64,000 nt of DNA from Trichobilharzia regenti (Eukaryota > Platyhelminthes > Trematoda > Strigeidida > Schistosomatidae), in contig CALYDD020000360.1 of NCBI GenBank assembly GCA_944472135.2, positions 1 through 64,000 on the forward strand, in the 5' to 3' direction. The first letter of the stretch is position 1. The number at the start of each line of letters is the position of its first letter. The notes under the pieces were generated by a model, which was given only the letters and a program-made list of their open reading frames with translations, did no database searches and had not been told where the DNA came from. Of the stretch, positions 31,286 to 41,983 are shown piece after piece. Made by a program: the position numbers and the translations under genes.

Positions 31286-32030
31286 ACAACCTTCTTAAAC
31301 ATACTTAGCTGCTTAAAATTATTATCGTTGGCTTACTTTTTTTGTACTTTACTCTATTTCTTCTTTTGTATATCTACTGGGTCCGACTATATTATCACTA
31401 TGATTATTACAAAATTGTCCTCTCATGAACCATCATGTAATATTGATTTTTGTGGTTGTTCTTTTTTCGGCACTATTTAACTGACGATCTTGTTTGTGAA
31501 CGCCACTATCACCATCTTAAAAATTTTATATTATGCAGGATTACTCACACTACCACAACAAACACCGCATTAGTGCTGACAATAAAAAAAAAACACAACC
31601 TGAAATGTTTATTTATGATTGTTTAGTGTTGTTCAATCAAATTAACTGATCATCTTAGCTATTAACATTTTTAAGAACATCTCATAATTTCTTGTATGAT
31701 TATAGCTGTTACTGTTCACCACGCATACACATATCTCATAGCTTCCACTACCAAATACTGAAATATTTTTTTCACTATTAGTGTTTATCTTCCTTTCTAC
31801 TTGGTATTTTTTATTTGCATTTTTTTCTTTGTTATTTCTGAGTTTCGTTTTTTTTGGTTTATTTTTGTCGTGTTTTTTTACATATATTTTATTTTTTTTA
31901 TAATACTCCTTTTAAATGTACGATGAAATTAGATGCAATATTGTGGATATGTGCTGAAAATTCCACACTGTACCACATGTACTGTTTCTGGAATAAAGCG
32001 AAATTGTTATTGTTATTGTGTGTATCATGG
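31286..32030 (+). repeat. CR1-like LINE 3' UTR and tail
   Basis: T-rich sequence ending with ATATGTGCTGAAAATTCCAC, GGAATAAAG and a TTATTG microsatellite. CR1-clade elements end in short tandem repeats, not poly(A). Truncated relatives of this end occur at 45570-45670 and 57085-57200 (minus), and the S2 SINE shares part of it. Confidence 0.8.
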
Positions 32031-32118
32031 TCAAAAGTTATGCGTATACCATGGACTCTACATTCAGATAAAAAATAGTTTTCCTTTTATTCAATTAGAA
32101 AAAAATTTTGAATTGAAG

Positions 32119-32272
32119 TTTTGATTTTCCCGTCGATTGATTGATTGGATCGAAGTGCTCGGTCTCAGGTTGACATGTCGGCTTCTTGTGCAGATGCTTC
32201 GACGATGTCTGGGCATTTAGTCAGTATACAATTGGTGGATGGTGGCTAGCAGTGGAATCCAGGATGCGCATT
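32119..32272 (-). repeat. Sm-alpha-like hammerhead repeat, minus copy
   Basis: On the minus strand: GGACGAAATGCGCATCCTGG then ATTCCACTGCTAGCCACC and ATCCACCAATT, followed by a 3' block ending CAATCGACGGGAAAATC. GAAA, a palindromic ATGCGCAT helix III, C and CTGGAT match recalled schistosome Sm-alpha hammerheads. The core and helix II 5' side are missing. Another copy of the 3' block lies at 39327-39456. Confidence 0.7.
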
Positions 32273-32304
32273 TCGTCCTCACTCACTGAAAAATGCAGGT
32301 ACAT

Positions 32305-32385
32305 CCAGATGACAAGTCCAAATAGGACGAAATGCGAATCCCGGATTCTACTGCTAGCCACCATCCACCAATTGTATACTAGAAA
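32305..32385 (+). repeat. Sm-alpha-like hammerhead repeat, plus copy
   Basis: GTACATCCAGATGACAAGTCC then AAATAGGACGAAATGCGAATC and CCGGATTC. Helix I (ATCC/GGAT), helix II (GTCC/GGAC, AAATA loop) and GAAA are present; the CUGAUGA core has become CAGAUGA-like and helix III is damaged. With the minus copy it forms a palindrome of about 57-base arms around 52 bases. Confidence 0.7.
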
Positions 32386-32409
32386 AAAATTTTGTTCACT
32401 ATTATTATA

Positions 32410-33580
32410 CTGTTGTCTTTTATTGCCTTTAATTCCTAGAGGAACATAGGGCTTCAGCCCCAATGTCTCCATTGCGTTCGGTTCTCTGCTAAAGTTTTCA
32501 TCACCTGGTTCCAAGTCTGCCCACATGCTATCGTCTCCTCCACCTGACATAACCTCCTCCTCACACTAACGACCAACTCACCGCTTCTCTTTCTCGGGTT
32601 CCACTCGAGCAATAGCTTGTCTAGCGATGTCACTCACTTGATGGTTTGTTTTCTCAGAGTATGGCCAGCCAATCCAACCCACCTCCATTTCTTTGTGGTT
32701 ATTTGTTGCTCAATCGGTTTCTGCTATGTTAGTTCGCTCATTGTCAGAGATCCCACCCTGTTGCTGATCTTTTCTGGCCCGCTGACCATCTGATCTTAAA
32801 TGGTATTGAGCGAAGACAGCTAACTGTTGATGAAGGTCTGTAGTTTGTTTGAGGTGCTCTGTATGACGCGCCAAGTTTCTGATCCGTACAGTAGCACTGA
32901 CTTCATATTGGAGTTGAAAATCCGGATCTTACTTTATTTTCATGCTGATTACTGCTGTTGACCTCCACACAGACTTGAGAGTAATGAAAGCTTATCTTGC
33001 TTCCCCGATGTTCCTTGCTTTGATATTCTCGTCAGTTCCGTCCGCCTGTAGCTAAAACGATGCTTCCCAGGTAGGTAGGTGGGTAGGTGAAGGAGGTTGT
33101 TTCTTTCGGGTTCTTCCGACTTAGGCTGGCTGATTATTGTTTGTTGTTGTTGTTGCTGTTTCTGTTGGCCAGGAATCTTCATCACCTACCTCTGTTTTCT
33201 CTATGTTCGCCTGAAGGGAGTCCTATCTTCTCTGGATGCTTCTTCTGCCAACTTGTTCCTTTTCACTTGGATATCTTTCAGTTTGTGGAAAATCAAATAT
33301 ATATTATCGGCGAACTCCAGATCCTCCAAGTTCTGTTTTCGAGTGGGTCCATTTTATGCCTGTTTCCTCATTGCCGCTTGTCTGTCGCATTATCCAATCT
33401 ACTGCAATCAGGAAGATCGTTGGTGATAGTAGGCAGCCAGCCAGCTTGTCTTACTCCCAATCTTCACTTCTTCGAAGGATTCCGTGAGTTTCTCAATGTG
33501 GGTGAATATTTGGCATGCAGCATGTTCGTACAACTAACTGTTGGATGAGATGTATAAATGTTGGCGGCACCTCGTACTAA
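32410..33580 (-). pseudogene. RTE-B LINE copy, C-terminal half and 3' end
   Basis: The minus-strand 3' end (GCTGAAGCCCTATGTTCCTC) lies at about 32440-32460 and the coding part extends to about 33580. Recognisable: MWADLEPGDENFSREPNAMET (C-terminal), and KIPGQQKQQQQQQTIISQ with LERNNLLHLP-type sequence (32949-33185), shared with the copy at 58928-59587. Plus-strand frames of 83-153 codons over 33087-33548 are antisense shadows. Motifs A to C are not intact. Confidence 0.72.
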
Positions 33581-33739
33581 AGATTTTGTTCACTAATGAC
33601 CTTACTACACAAATCTGCTGTTTCTGTAATGAAATTACTTTTATCGTTGTTACAGAGGTTCTTCAATTGCACCTTTCTGCTTAGTTCTATGGCGCGAATT
33701 TCTTCTGGTTCAAACAAGCCTACATTTCATTTTCTTCTC

Positions 33740-34160
33740 CATATATTTCTTTCGAAATCCTAATTTTCGCCCACTGATCTGCAGAACCCTCAAGGATAAG
33801 ATCCCGCATCTGACCATTTCCATGTGTATATATCAGTTCACCTGCTGCTGTGGAGCCAGGTACATCGATCCAAGAGGATTCAAGAACACGATCCAGCCAG
33901 CATGGTTGAGAAAAAGGAAAAGGGGTGGTGCAATATGGAGTGGGATAATTGAACACCTGGTTAACACTGATCATTCCATTTCAACAAATGCCTCCTGCTT
34001 CAAAGTAATTAATCTACAGAGTCAGGAATAACCTACAAAAGGAAATACGATTTCGTCTTGTTTGTATCGCTGAAGCTCTGGACATTCACATAGAAAAATC
34101 GGAGCTGTGCATACCAAAAAAGAGAATTACTCAACCACTTCTATTGCCATGGTAACAATG
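33740..34160 (+). pseudogene. PLE-1 fragment, GIY-YIG domain to C-terminus
   Basis: DKIPHLTISMCIYQFTCCCG and ARYIDPRG form the GIY-YIG motif, with glycine of YIG changed to D. KRGGAIWSGIIEHLVNT and then, after a frameshift near 34020, RFRLVCIAEALDIHIEKSELCI and a terminal QPLLLPW follow. The reverse transcriptase part is absent. Its 3' module is at 34795, behind an S1 SINE inserted in the 3' region. Confidence 0.78.
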
Positions 34161-34510
34161 TTTTGATTTGATTTGAGTTTTTTGATTTCGATGACTTAAT
34201 TTTGTTTCTTTGCCTGTTCTTTAATTACTTATAATTCTTGTATTTAATTTAGAACTCCTACGTAATTTCGTATTATCTACTTTGTTTCTATGTGAATCCT
34301 GAGTAGAACTCATTCATCAAACTATTCATATTATTCCATAACTTCTTTTTAACAATGGTTTGTGACAACTCATCACCTTTGTTACTAGCCTAATTTCATT
34401 AACACCTAATTTTCTTGACCGATTTTGTATATTACGTAACTCCAATTACTAATCTCCTTCGCCGGTTTAGTTAAAATAACCATAACCAGTTGTCTATTTT
34501 TGTTTGACAA
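34160..34510 (+). repeat. Presumed PLE-1 3' untranslated region
   Basis: AT-rich sequence without coding capacity, between the PLE-1 coding end and the S1 SINE. Spacing parallels the copy at 61605-62085. Confidence 0.4.
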
Positions 34511-34511
34511 A

Positions 34512-34752
34512 CTTTTTTTTTCCTTCACGTTCCCCAGTGGAACATAGGGCACCTTCAAGCTATTGGCTTGAAGTTTCTGTAGCAGTGTTTATTTTACAGG
34601 ATGGGGTTGCTAGCCTCATGCCGAACCTTTCCTGTTTACCAGCATTATTTCTGGCTTAGCGAGGTAAAGGAGTGCGGTGTCGGCCGATGATCAAACCCCG
34701 CACCATGTGCATGGTCGGCGAGTGTCCTATCCACTATGCCACCGACGTACAC
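34512..34752 (-). repeat. SINE S1, full length
   Basis: Reverse-complement copy with the RTE-type tail (TTCACGTTCCCCAGTGGAAC at its start on the plus strand) and tRNA-like head ending near 34750. It is inserted between PLE-1 coding sequence and the PLE-1 terminal module, so it is younger than that PLE copy. Confidence 0.82.
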
Positions 34753-34794
34753 GTGACAAACTTAATGTATGCATATGCAATCAAAATAACACAT

Positions 34795-34865
34795 GTATAT
34801 ATTTGCAATTGTGCAGATGACAAAATGAATTCGCTGTCGATAAAAGTCTCTTCACTGAACTACGT
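34795..34865 (+). repeat. PLE-1 3' terminal hammerhead-like module
   Basis: GCAATTGTGCAGATGACAAA, GAATTCGCTGTCGATAAAAG, TCTCTTC and ACTGAAC. The CAGATGA strand resembles a core with lost CU; the GAAA strand has become GATAAAA. It belongs with the PLE-1 copy at 33740. Confidence 0.5.
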
Positions 34866-34869
34866 ACGT

Positions 34870-35480
34870 GTTTTGTTTTCAAATCCCAATTTATCGTTTA
34901 TCGTGTTAGCATTCCATTAAGACGCCTAAGGTATGAGATATTACTCCGGAAAATTTCCACAGAGTATGTCCAGTTCTATTTCACTATTTCATTTTGTATA
35001 ATTGTTGTTTGGAACGTAGGTAGGTAGGTAGGTCGTTGACTTATTTGTCGCTTTGACAGAGTTCCATGTTTCTGTTATTTTCTGACAGCAGGCAATCTGT
35101 CTCATGTTCAGTGTATCATGTCAGCCAAGATAGTTGTCGATGAATGTCGACCGGAGTGTTTTTTAGAAAAGCTTAAGCTTTTTATTGTGTGTGCGTGTGT
35201 GTGTTATGAGCGCAAATACTCTGAGTCGTATAAAAGCGCTGACTTCATCAAAGAAGACAGTATCTTATAACTCAGGAGGTGGTAGAATTATTTGGCATTA
35301 GATTAAAAAGAACAAGAAGTTAAGAAAAAATGGCGATCTGTTCGGTAATTTCATTCTCAAAGGCTGCTGTACAATTGCTTTCATATGCATTTGTCTACAT
35401 GGATACAATTATTACTATTTATTTGTTTATTTTCACATAGTAACGAAGGAGATAATTATTTTTCAACTTGATATGAAAGT
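34870..35480. other. No recognisable feature
   Basis: About 600 bases. A short TAGG tetranucleotide run near 35019-35034 and a (GT)n run near 35186-35202 are the only structures. Confidence 0.4.
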
Positions 35481-35489
35481 TTGAAGGTA

Positions 35490-36105
35490 TGCATATGGAT
35501 TAAAGGAGGGGCTTAGAGACAAGATTTCATAGGATTAGACAAAACAGTTACAACGTATGCAAAAATTAATATTTGATAACTGGAGAAATAATAGTTATAA
35601 AAGCGAATAAAGGGTGACAATTATTTTCAACTTTGTATGAATTACAAGGAAAGGCTTAGAGACAGAAGTTAATCAGGGATGGAACGAATTACAGGTGTGA
35701 ACAAAATGAGCATGGAAACAAACTGAAATCAAAAATTTCAACTTGAAATACAAATTAGGAGGTATGTGTGAATATAGATTACAAGAGGCATATAGACACA
35801 AAAATTACGCAGGATTAGAATACAATGGTAAAATGGTTATTACAAACTGATTACAAGTGTAATCAGGAGGAGCATAGAAACAAATTTAAAAAAACGGATT
35901 TTATAACTGAAAACAGAAATGAGATGAATTGAATGAAGACAAAGAGGGAAAATTACGCACAGAGAGACCAAAGCAGAAAAACTGAAGGATAAAAGAACAT
36001 GCTGAACTAGGTCCACAGTAGTTGTGAAGGCTGGACTAGTTTCTTTCGAGCACATAGCTCCGGCTTTTCAATGCATATAGCGAGAGCTTCCGCAGTGCAA
36101 ATAAA
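35490..36105 (-). pseudogene. PLE-1 C-terminal end and 3' UTR
   Basis: This matches 9660-10215 of the PLE-1 on the same strand. The coding end (AMCSKETSPAFTTTVDL) is at 35990-36090 and the remainder is 3' UTR. The copy is cut at about 36105, an extreme 5' truncation. Confidence 0.75.
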
Positions 36106-36454
36106 TTGGAATTGTCTATCATAATGGGGGGAAAGGCTTTCCAAAGACAGGCTGGAACAGTTCACAATCGGAACCACATGACCATTCCAAAAGGCTGAGC
36201 GTGTAATCAGTTGAAATTAATCCTGATTACCCAGTATGAAGAGGCATGATAAAACTTGCACTTGCTTCTTTAAAAGGCCTGTCTAGTGTTGTAAAATAAT
36301 CAATTTGTGAAATAAAGGGAATATTTTTATCAATTCCGAAATGATGCAAGCAATCAGTTCCCTTCTAAATACCTCAGAAATCCATTAACTTCCTTCACTT
36401 TTTTCTTTAGTTTGGTTTTTAAGGGTAAGCTGAGTTTTTAAGAATTGATCACTG

Positions 36455-36850
36455 ATTGATAACTCAGTTAGAGAAGCATTGAAAACCAGCTACAGGGAGT
36501 ACTGCAAGACAGCTGTTTCATCAGCCTAGTTCGGGAATCATCGGCACTACGCACCCACTGCACCAGGGTTCGAACCCAGGACCTTTCGGTTACAAGGCAA
36601 GCTCGTATGCCATTCAGCCACTGACTGGGACGCGATTCAATGGCTCATTATTTCTAACTTCTACCAATTCATGATTTAGCATGACCTCACCGTTGTCTTT
36701 GGTTGGACATCATTCCACACACGTGACATATAATTGGACCTCACTGGTCACGACTTCTCACTAGGACTGACTGACTCCAAGAAACTCCATCCTGTAGCTA
36801 GTGGTCACTAGCGAGCATTAGAATAATTTTCTATAGTTTGCTTTGTAAGG
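36455..36850 (-). repeat. Hammerhead SINE (family H), near full length
   Basis: The plus strand shows CAGCTGTTTCATCAGCC, the complement of the GAAA/helix III strand (one change, GACG to GATG), AGTACTGC for helix I, B-box complement GGGTTCGAACCC (36570-36580), and the 5' block ending TATAGTTTGCTTTGTAAGG. It ends near the CGAGTTTTC block. Same layout as 50340-50640. Confidence 0.75.
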
Positions 36851-37155
36851 GTTAGTTATTTTTTCACGAGTTTTCAATAATTCTCCGTGATCAACTCGTA
36901 AAAAGTCCTCTTCACTGTTAAATAGGTCATACTTTATTAATTCTTATTTCGTGAAAAATAAACATTCAGATGTCGAAATAACAAATTCTGTGACATGAAC
37001 CAGAACACAAACAAGCTGCATGCACATTAGGGCGTTTCAAAATTCATTTCAATTCAGACAAGTGATGTTGTCTCAATTTCTGGGTAGGAGTTCAGACGTT
37101 TCAAGTCGATATGTCTAGGCGCATTTCATCGGATATACTACGGCTAATATTCTGG

Positions 37156-37345
37156 CCTAACCACGCATGTGCTTTGGTGTCCGATCTCCGGATGACGTAC
37201 ACCTTTACCACGCTCGCTAAGATAGTAATAAGACTGGTAAAAAGGAAGGTTGTACATGAAGCTAGCAGTCGCATTCCGTTACAATAAACACCACGACAAC
37301 TGAAACTTCAAGCCTCTAGCTTGAAGCCCTATGTTCCAATGTATC
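37156..37345 (+). repeat. SINE S1, partly decayed head
   Basis: The tRNA-like B region (GGTGTCCGATCTCCGGATGACG) is degenerate; the body (CCTTTACCACGCTCGC, GGTAAAAAGGAAGG) and tail (AAGCCCTATGTTCC) are clear. Confidence 0.75.
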
Positions 37346-37374
37346 GTAAACGGATAAAAGTGGACATATCAGTT

Positions 37375-37940
37375 TATAAAACACAAAATAATTGAGCCAG
37401 ACCAAAGAATCTCCCCTTTTCGTTAAATTTCCCCTCCTCTTCTCGCTATACAATTATGTCGATATATGCATGTTTATATACATAGAATATTCTAGATTAG
37501 TAGTAGTCAATAACAATATCGGCGTGTATTTTTATAATAATAACGATTTGTAAAGTTAGATCACAATGCAATTACCACAGTCCATTAAAAATGCGTAAAT
37601 AATAATAAAGATATAGTGGGAAATAGAATATCAACTAAAATTAGGAAAATTCCACAAACATTCAGGACCATTCAAACCTGGATGGATGGCCAAGCGGGTA
37701 AGGATAATGTCTGAACCAACCATTTTCTTCTGGATGCACAGACTAGGCTTGTTAATATGGATGCTAACGGCCAGTCAGCCAGTCTCAGAAATATTTATTA
37801 GTCGAACTTGTCTTAAGGCGAAATTGAGATTCGTTGGTTGGTATGCGGTAAATGACCCTGAAAGCCTCCGGCTGGTTAACATCAATGAGCCTTGTGTTGT
37901 GTATCCACAAGACGAGTGAGGTAGATTAGCTCTGAGAATA
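37375..37940. repeat. Left arm of a large palindrome
   Basis: This is an inverted copy of 38602-39180. The inner ~300 bases are almost identical (a 77-codon frame at 37686-37919 is repeated exactly at 38623-38856 on the other strand); the outer ~250 bases are more diverged with indels. The 77-codon frame starts MAKRVRIMSEPTIFFW but shows no known motif; its conservation follows from arm identity and is not evidence of coding. Confidence 0.9.
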
Positions 37941-38610
37941 GATTTCGTTTGTCCTTTGCTTAGCCAACCACTGTGCATGCTTGGTGATGTTCAGAAATTC
38001 GACGAGAAACATGCATAATTGGACGGCCTATGCGAGTAAGGGGCTCACTCCACAGGGGCAGTTCGATTGGTAGATACACACACACATTGAAGAGGTGTAA
38101 TTAGTCAGTTTGTTTTTTACTCCAGAACGAACGCGGGAGAGGAGGGATTTTGAATACACGGTGTAATTCAGCAGCAGCAATGAAATATCACTTTCTACCG
38201 GCTCATTTCTAAGGCACTGTGTTAGTATCTCGCTGATGTTGTCTTCAAGGAACTGACTGCATTTGTAAGAATAAGGCCTTTCTTTGCCTCGGAACTGTTG
38301 GTATCTTGGGCTGCTTTGATTTCAGATTCATATTCTTATTAATAAACTTTTCTGTATAACCATTTTCACTCAGCAACGAACCGTTTAATATTATTAACTT
38401 CTTCATCAGGACATTCATCCGAGCAAATAGCTATTGCTCTGTAGTGGACCAAACACTTTATCAGATTGCGTTTTTATTTCAAGAGCACGAAACTGAGAAA
38501 ATGACTCTACTGACAGCCAGGTTTTCTATATACACTTCTTATTGCACCATCCTATTTACTGGTCATAAGGACGTCTAGAAATGAAATACTAGAGTATTTT
38601 TCTTTCGCAG
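37930..38610 (-). pseudogene. PLE fragment between the palindrome arms
   Basis: The minus strand reads KYSSISFLDVLMTSK and SVYRKPGC (thumb start), then IAICSDECPDEEVNNIKRF and, after a gap, VCIYQSNCPCG followed by RPSNYACFSSNF-like sequence, the GIY-YIG region. Frame breaks are frequent. The order matches PLEs although residues differ from PLE-1, so it may be another subfamily. Confidence 0.62.
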
Positions 38611-39180
38611 AGCTATTCTACGTCACTCGTCTTGTGGATACACAACACAAGGCTCATTGATGTTAACCAGCCGGAGGCTTTCAGGGTCATTTACCGCATA
38701 CCAACCAACGAATCTCAATTTCGCCTTAAGACAAGTTCGACTAATAAATATTTCTGAGACTGGCTGACTGGCCGTTAGCATCCATATTAACAAGCCTAGT
38801 CTGTGCATCCAGAAGAAAATGGTTGGTTCAGACATTATCCTTACCCGCTTGGCCATCCATCCAGGTTTGAATGGTCCTGAATGTTTGTGGAATTTTCCTA
38901 ATTTTAGTTGATATTCTATTTCCCACTATATCTTTATTATTATTTAAGCATCTTTAATGAACTGTGTTGATGATTCCATTGTGATCTTACTCTACAAATC
39001 GATATTATTCAAGAAGCACGGCGATATTGTTATTGACTACTACTAATCTAGAATATTCTATGTATATAAACATGCATATGCATATATAGATATAATTGTA
39101 TAGCGAGAAGAGGAGGAGGAATTTGTCGAAAAGGGGAGATTCTTTGGTCTGGCTCAATTATATTTTGTGTTTTTTATAGA
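38602..39180. repeat. Right arm of the large palindrome
   Basis: Inverted copy of 37375-37940. A PLE fragment of ~660 bases separates the arms. Inverted flanking repeats around a PLE body fit a PLE with inverted terminal repeats. Confidence 0.9.
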
Positions 39181-39311
39181 TTCCTGGATGAAACTTAAGT
39201 AAATTGCTTTCTAGTTGAATTACATCACATTTCCTCCATGGAAACGAATATAAGCAACAGAAAGATTGTTTCTTTACTCATTATCTAATTCATGTAAACA
39301 ATGATAATATG

Positions 39312-39540
39312 TTATTTAATTGAATTTTAGATTTTCCCGTCCACTGATTTATTGGACCGAAGTGCTCGTCAGTCTCAGATTGACATGTCTGTTGGCTTCT
39401 TGCGCAGATGCTTCAAGGATGTCTAGGCATGTAATTAGAATTTAATTGGTGGATGGTGAACACCTGAGATGAAGCACTTCGGTCCAATCAATCAATGGAT
39501 AGGAAAATCTGAAATTCAATTAAATAATTCATGTGACCCA
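39312..39540. repeat. Sm-alpha-like 3' blocks in inverted orientation
   Basis: 39327-39456 is the minus-strand 3' block also found at 32119-32240. 39466-39540 is a short plus-strand copy of its end (AAGCACTTCGGTCCAATC ... GAAAATC). Together they form an inverted repeat of about 65 bases. Confidence 0.7.
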
Positions 39541-39559
39541 TTGCACAAGACGTGGGGTG

Positions 39560-39785
39560 GCTATTGTCGCCTAAGTGGTCTACTGGATAACGCTTTGGCT
39601 GCTAGTGTTTGAAACTGTGGGCACTGGGTTCAAGACTCGGTGTGGGAAACATCATCATTGACTCACTAGGGAATGCAGATGCATCCAACTGGCGGACGAT
39701 TTTCAAATAGGACCGGTGAAATGCGCGTTATCCTGAACTGGATTCCACTGCTAGTCACCACCATCCACCAATTAAATTCTCTAAG
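39560..39785 (+). repeat. Sm-alpha-like repeat with degenerate hammerhead
   Basis: It starts with a tRNA-like head (CCTAAGTGGTCTACTGGATA, B-box-like GGGTTCAAGACTC) and then GCAGATGCATCCAACTGG, a mutated core, AAATAGGACCGGTGAAATGC, GCGTTATCC and CTGGATTCCACTGCTAG. GAAA, ATGCGCGT helix III and the helix I 3' strand survive, but insertions break the core. Confidence 0.7.
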
Positions 39786-39839
39786 TACCTTAATTATGTC
39801 TAGAATTTTGAATCTGATGGGCTGAAATTCTTAAAATTA

Positions 39840-40485
39840 ACTTTCATTCAGTTTCTTCTTTTTTGACCATTTATTTCAGGAGCGCGTTTTTCAAGTTGGC
39901 ACATGGTACGGCCGATGTATTCACCAGTTCCCCCAGAGAGCAAATAAACTGATATATATGCACGTTGAAGTGGCCCAATGCAACAGCTTGTTTTCGTGTT
40001 CTGGCTGAACAGTTTCTTGCAGGACAACATTTGTCGTAGGCTCGCGGCGAAGTATGTCTTCCTCAGAGATTCGCAGAGGCGTTTACAAAGGATTTCTGCC
40101 TCAATGTAACCTTTGAATTCTAGATTAAGTAGAAGTATATTCTTCGGGACAGAGTAAACTTGTTCGGAAGTCTTCTTTGATATGAGGTTCCTGTCTATGA
40201 ACCTAGGCGGAAAACCGTTTTCCACTAGGATTCTTCGAAGATTACTCAGTTTTTCACCAATTACCTCCTCACTGCATATTTTCCGAATCTTCGAGGAAAG
40301 AGCGCTGTATCAGGCTCCTCTTTTTGCTTTGGGGCATAAAGCTTTGAAGCCTTGACGAATTGTCCATTCCATTTAGGCTTTTGTGTATATGAACCTTTTC
40401 AGAGAGTTATTGTCAGTGTTTCTTGTCAGGTGGACGTCGAGGAAGGAAGTGGAACATTCCGTCGTAAATGCCTCTGCAAATCTCT
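39840..40485 (-). pseudogene. PLE-1 subfamily fragment, thumb and GIY-YIG
   Basis: From 40485 on the minus strand: TSFLDVHLTRNTDNNSLKRF, a stop, then after a shift SALSSKIRKICSEEV, NGFPPRFIDRN, LLNLEFKG and YISVYLLSGGTGEYIGRTMCQLEKRA. The YIG half is intact. It shares more with 53200-53788 and 55777-55990 than with 49096-49935, so it is a distinct PLE-1 subfamily. Confidence 0.78.
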
Positions 40486-40558
40486 GAGGAAGACACACCA
40501 CCGTTAGTCTACGACTAAAGAACACGAAATACAAACTACCGCCCAGGGGGCACCTCAA

Positions 40559-40660
40559 CGTATATATATATATCCCAGTTTACTTGCTCTCTGGCAGAGC
40601 TGACTGAGTATATCAGCCGTACAATTCGCCAACTTGATAAAACAAGACCATTTATTTTAA
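40559..40660 (+). pseudogene. PLE-1 subfamily GIY-YIG fragment, opposite strand
   Basis: On the plus strand YISQFTCSLAELTEYISRT is followed by IRQLDKTR, equivalent to YISVYLLSGGTGEYIGRTMCQLEK of the neighbouring minus-strand copy. The two fragments are oriented head to head, about 75 bases apart, as in inverted PLE insertions. Confidence 0.65.
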
Positions 40661-40965
40661 CAACTAAGGTTTGATTAAACAGAATCATTCTGATATGTGT
40701 GTGTGTTAAAACGTTTTTGTAGTAATCGTTTCATCACAAAAGAATACCACATGTTCCAATTAACAAATTTCAACATGTATATGCATACATATACATGCCT
40801 AGATACAATTTTCTTTCATTCTTAAGATTGTTTAATTATTGATGAAATTATCTGACGAAAGAGAAAGGTGGATTGTTTAACTGACAATGTTGTTTGTCCT
40901 TCATCCGATCACATTCACACACACACACACACAGCCAATTGCTCACTACGATTCCTGCTTACGTG

Positions 40966-40996
<31 letters not shown>

Positions 40997-41390
40997 AATG
41001 CACATATACATACTTCATTTTTGTGCTGTTTTCTTTCTATCAATCATTCATCAAACTACACAGACATTTTTCATTTGAGTATCAATGCTTCAACAATAAT
41101 AGTAGTAATAATAATAGTAGTAATGGTAATAATATAATGCACACTTTACGTCGAACCAGGATTTGCTTGGGGTCTTTACTCAATTCTGATTTACCAATTA
41201 AATATATGTATATATATATATATGCACAAATATATGCATAAGTGTTGATATGGTTCTGATTTAACTGAATATACGACGCCTCTCCGATAGTCGAATAGTC
41301 CGACCATTGAAAATTACTAGCGGCCTACTCAAACACCCACACACACACACACAAACACACACACTGTTATCTCCTAACAAAACGTGACTA
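40660..41390. other. Microsatellite-rich stretch
   Basis: Contains (CA)n at 40916-40932, (TA)n at 40966-40988, AAT/AGT repeats at 41095-41135, (TA)n at 41205-41222 and (CA)n at 41338-41368. No gene was recognised; frames across these repeats are low-complexity. Confidence 0.7.
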
Positions 41391-41394
41391 CTAA

Positions 41395-41700
41395 CACCAC
41401 TTTGCGATCTGTCTGTCTGTCTGTTTTCGACATAGAACTTTGCACAAATGTGCGGAAGTTCAAGTCGCCACATTCCGTGTAGCACGCGAAGCAAGAGAAG
41501 AAATTACGAGAAAAGCATAATAGAAACAGTGAGCAGAGGTGTGAGACAAAGGAGTAATAACGAAGAACAAAACAGTTTCATTGGAGATCATAAGTCACAA
41601 GGAGTGGATGCATCTGCGCTAGCCACTGAGAACGATTTTGAGACATGTCACCAATTGTTTCCAACCATAGATTTTTACCGTCCCGAGGACCCTTTGCGAT
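41395..41700 (-). pseudogene. RTE-A 3' end, 5'-truncated copy
   Basis: Third copy of the RTE-A end (compare 22892 and 27806). It starts with a (GACA)n tail in complement at 41405-41422, then the 3' UTR (CGACATAGAACTTTGC) and part of the C-terminal coding sequence, stopping near 41700. Confidence 0.82.
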
Positions 41701-41983
41701 CGTATGTAACAGAGGAGTTAGAGGCGAAAAACAAGAACACAAAACCAACTAAATACCCTTTAGTGACAAATTCATTTTGTGTAGACATAGACATTCTGTA
41801 GGAGAGAGAGAGAGAAAAGTCTTTGAGGTGAAAGACGACGATACACAGACTGTGTTGAATAAACTAACTCATGTGGAATAATTTATTGACTTATCCGAGT
41901 AATAAAAACCCCTGCTACTGAGATATAATTGGCCAAGTTCAGGACAAACAAACAAAAACCAGAAAAAATAATTAATCACAACT

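Noticed and set aside
33087..33548. A 153-codon plus-strand frame
   Set aside because: It is antisense to the RTE-B copy on the minus strand and carries only complements of its motifs.
37680..37710. A tRNA-Leu/Ser-like A-box (GGCCAAGCGGGTAAGG)
   Set aside because: No B-box or acceptor stem closes at a suitable distance, so it is not a tRNA gene.
37686..37919. A 77-codon frame conserved exactly at 38623-38856
   Set aside because: The conservation follows from the inverted arms at DNA level. There is no motif, and adjacent non-coding arm sequence is equally conserved.
38228..38250. CTGATGTTGTC as a hammerhead core
   Set aside because: No GAAA strand or paired helix I lies at a workable distance.
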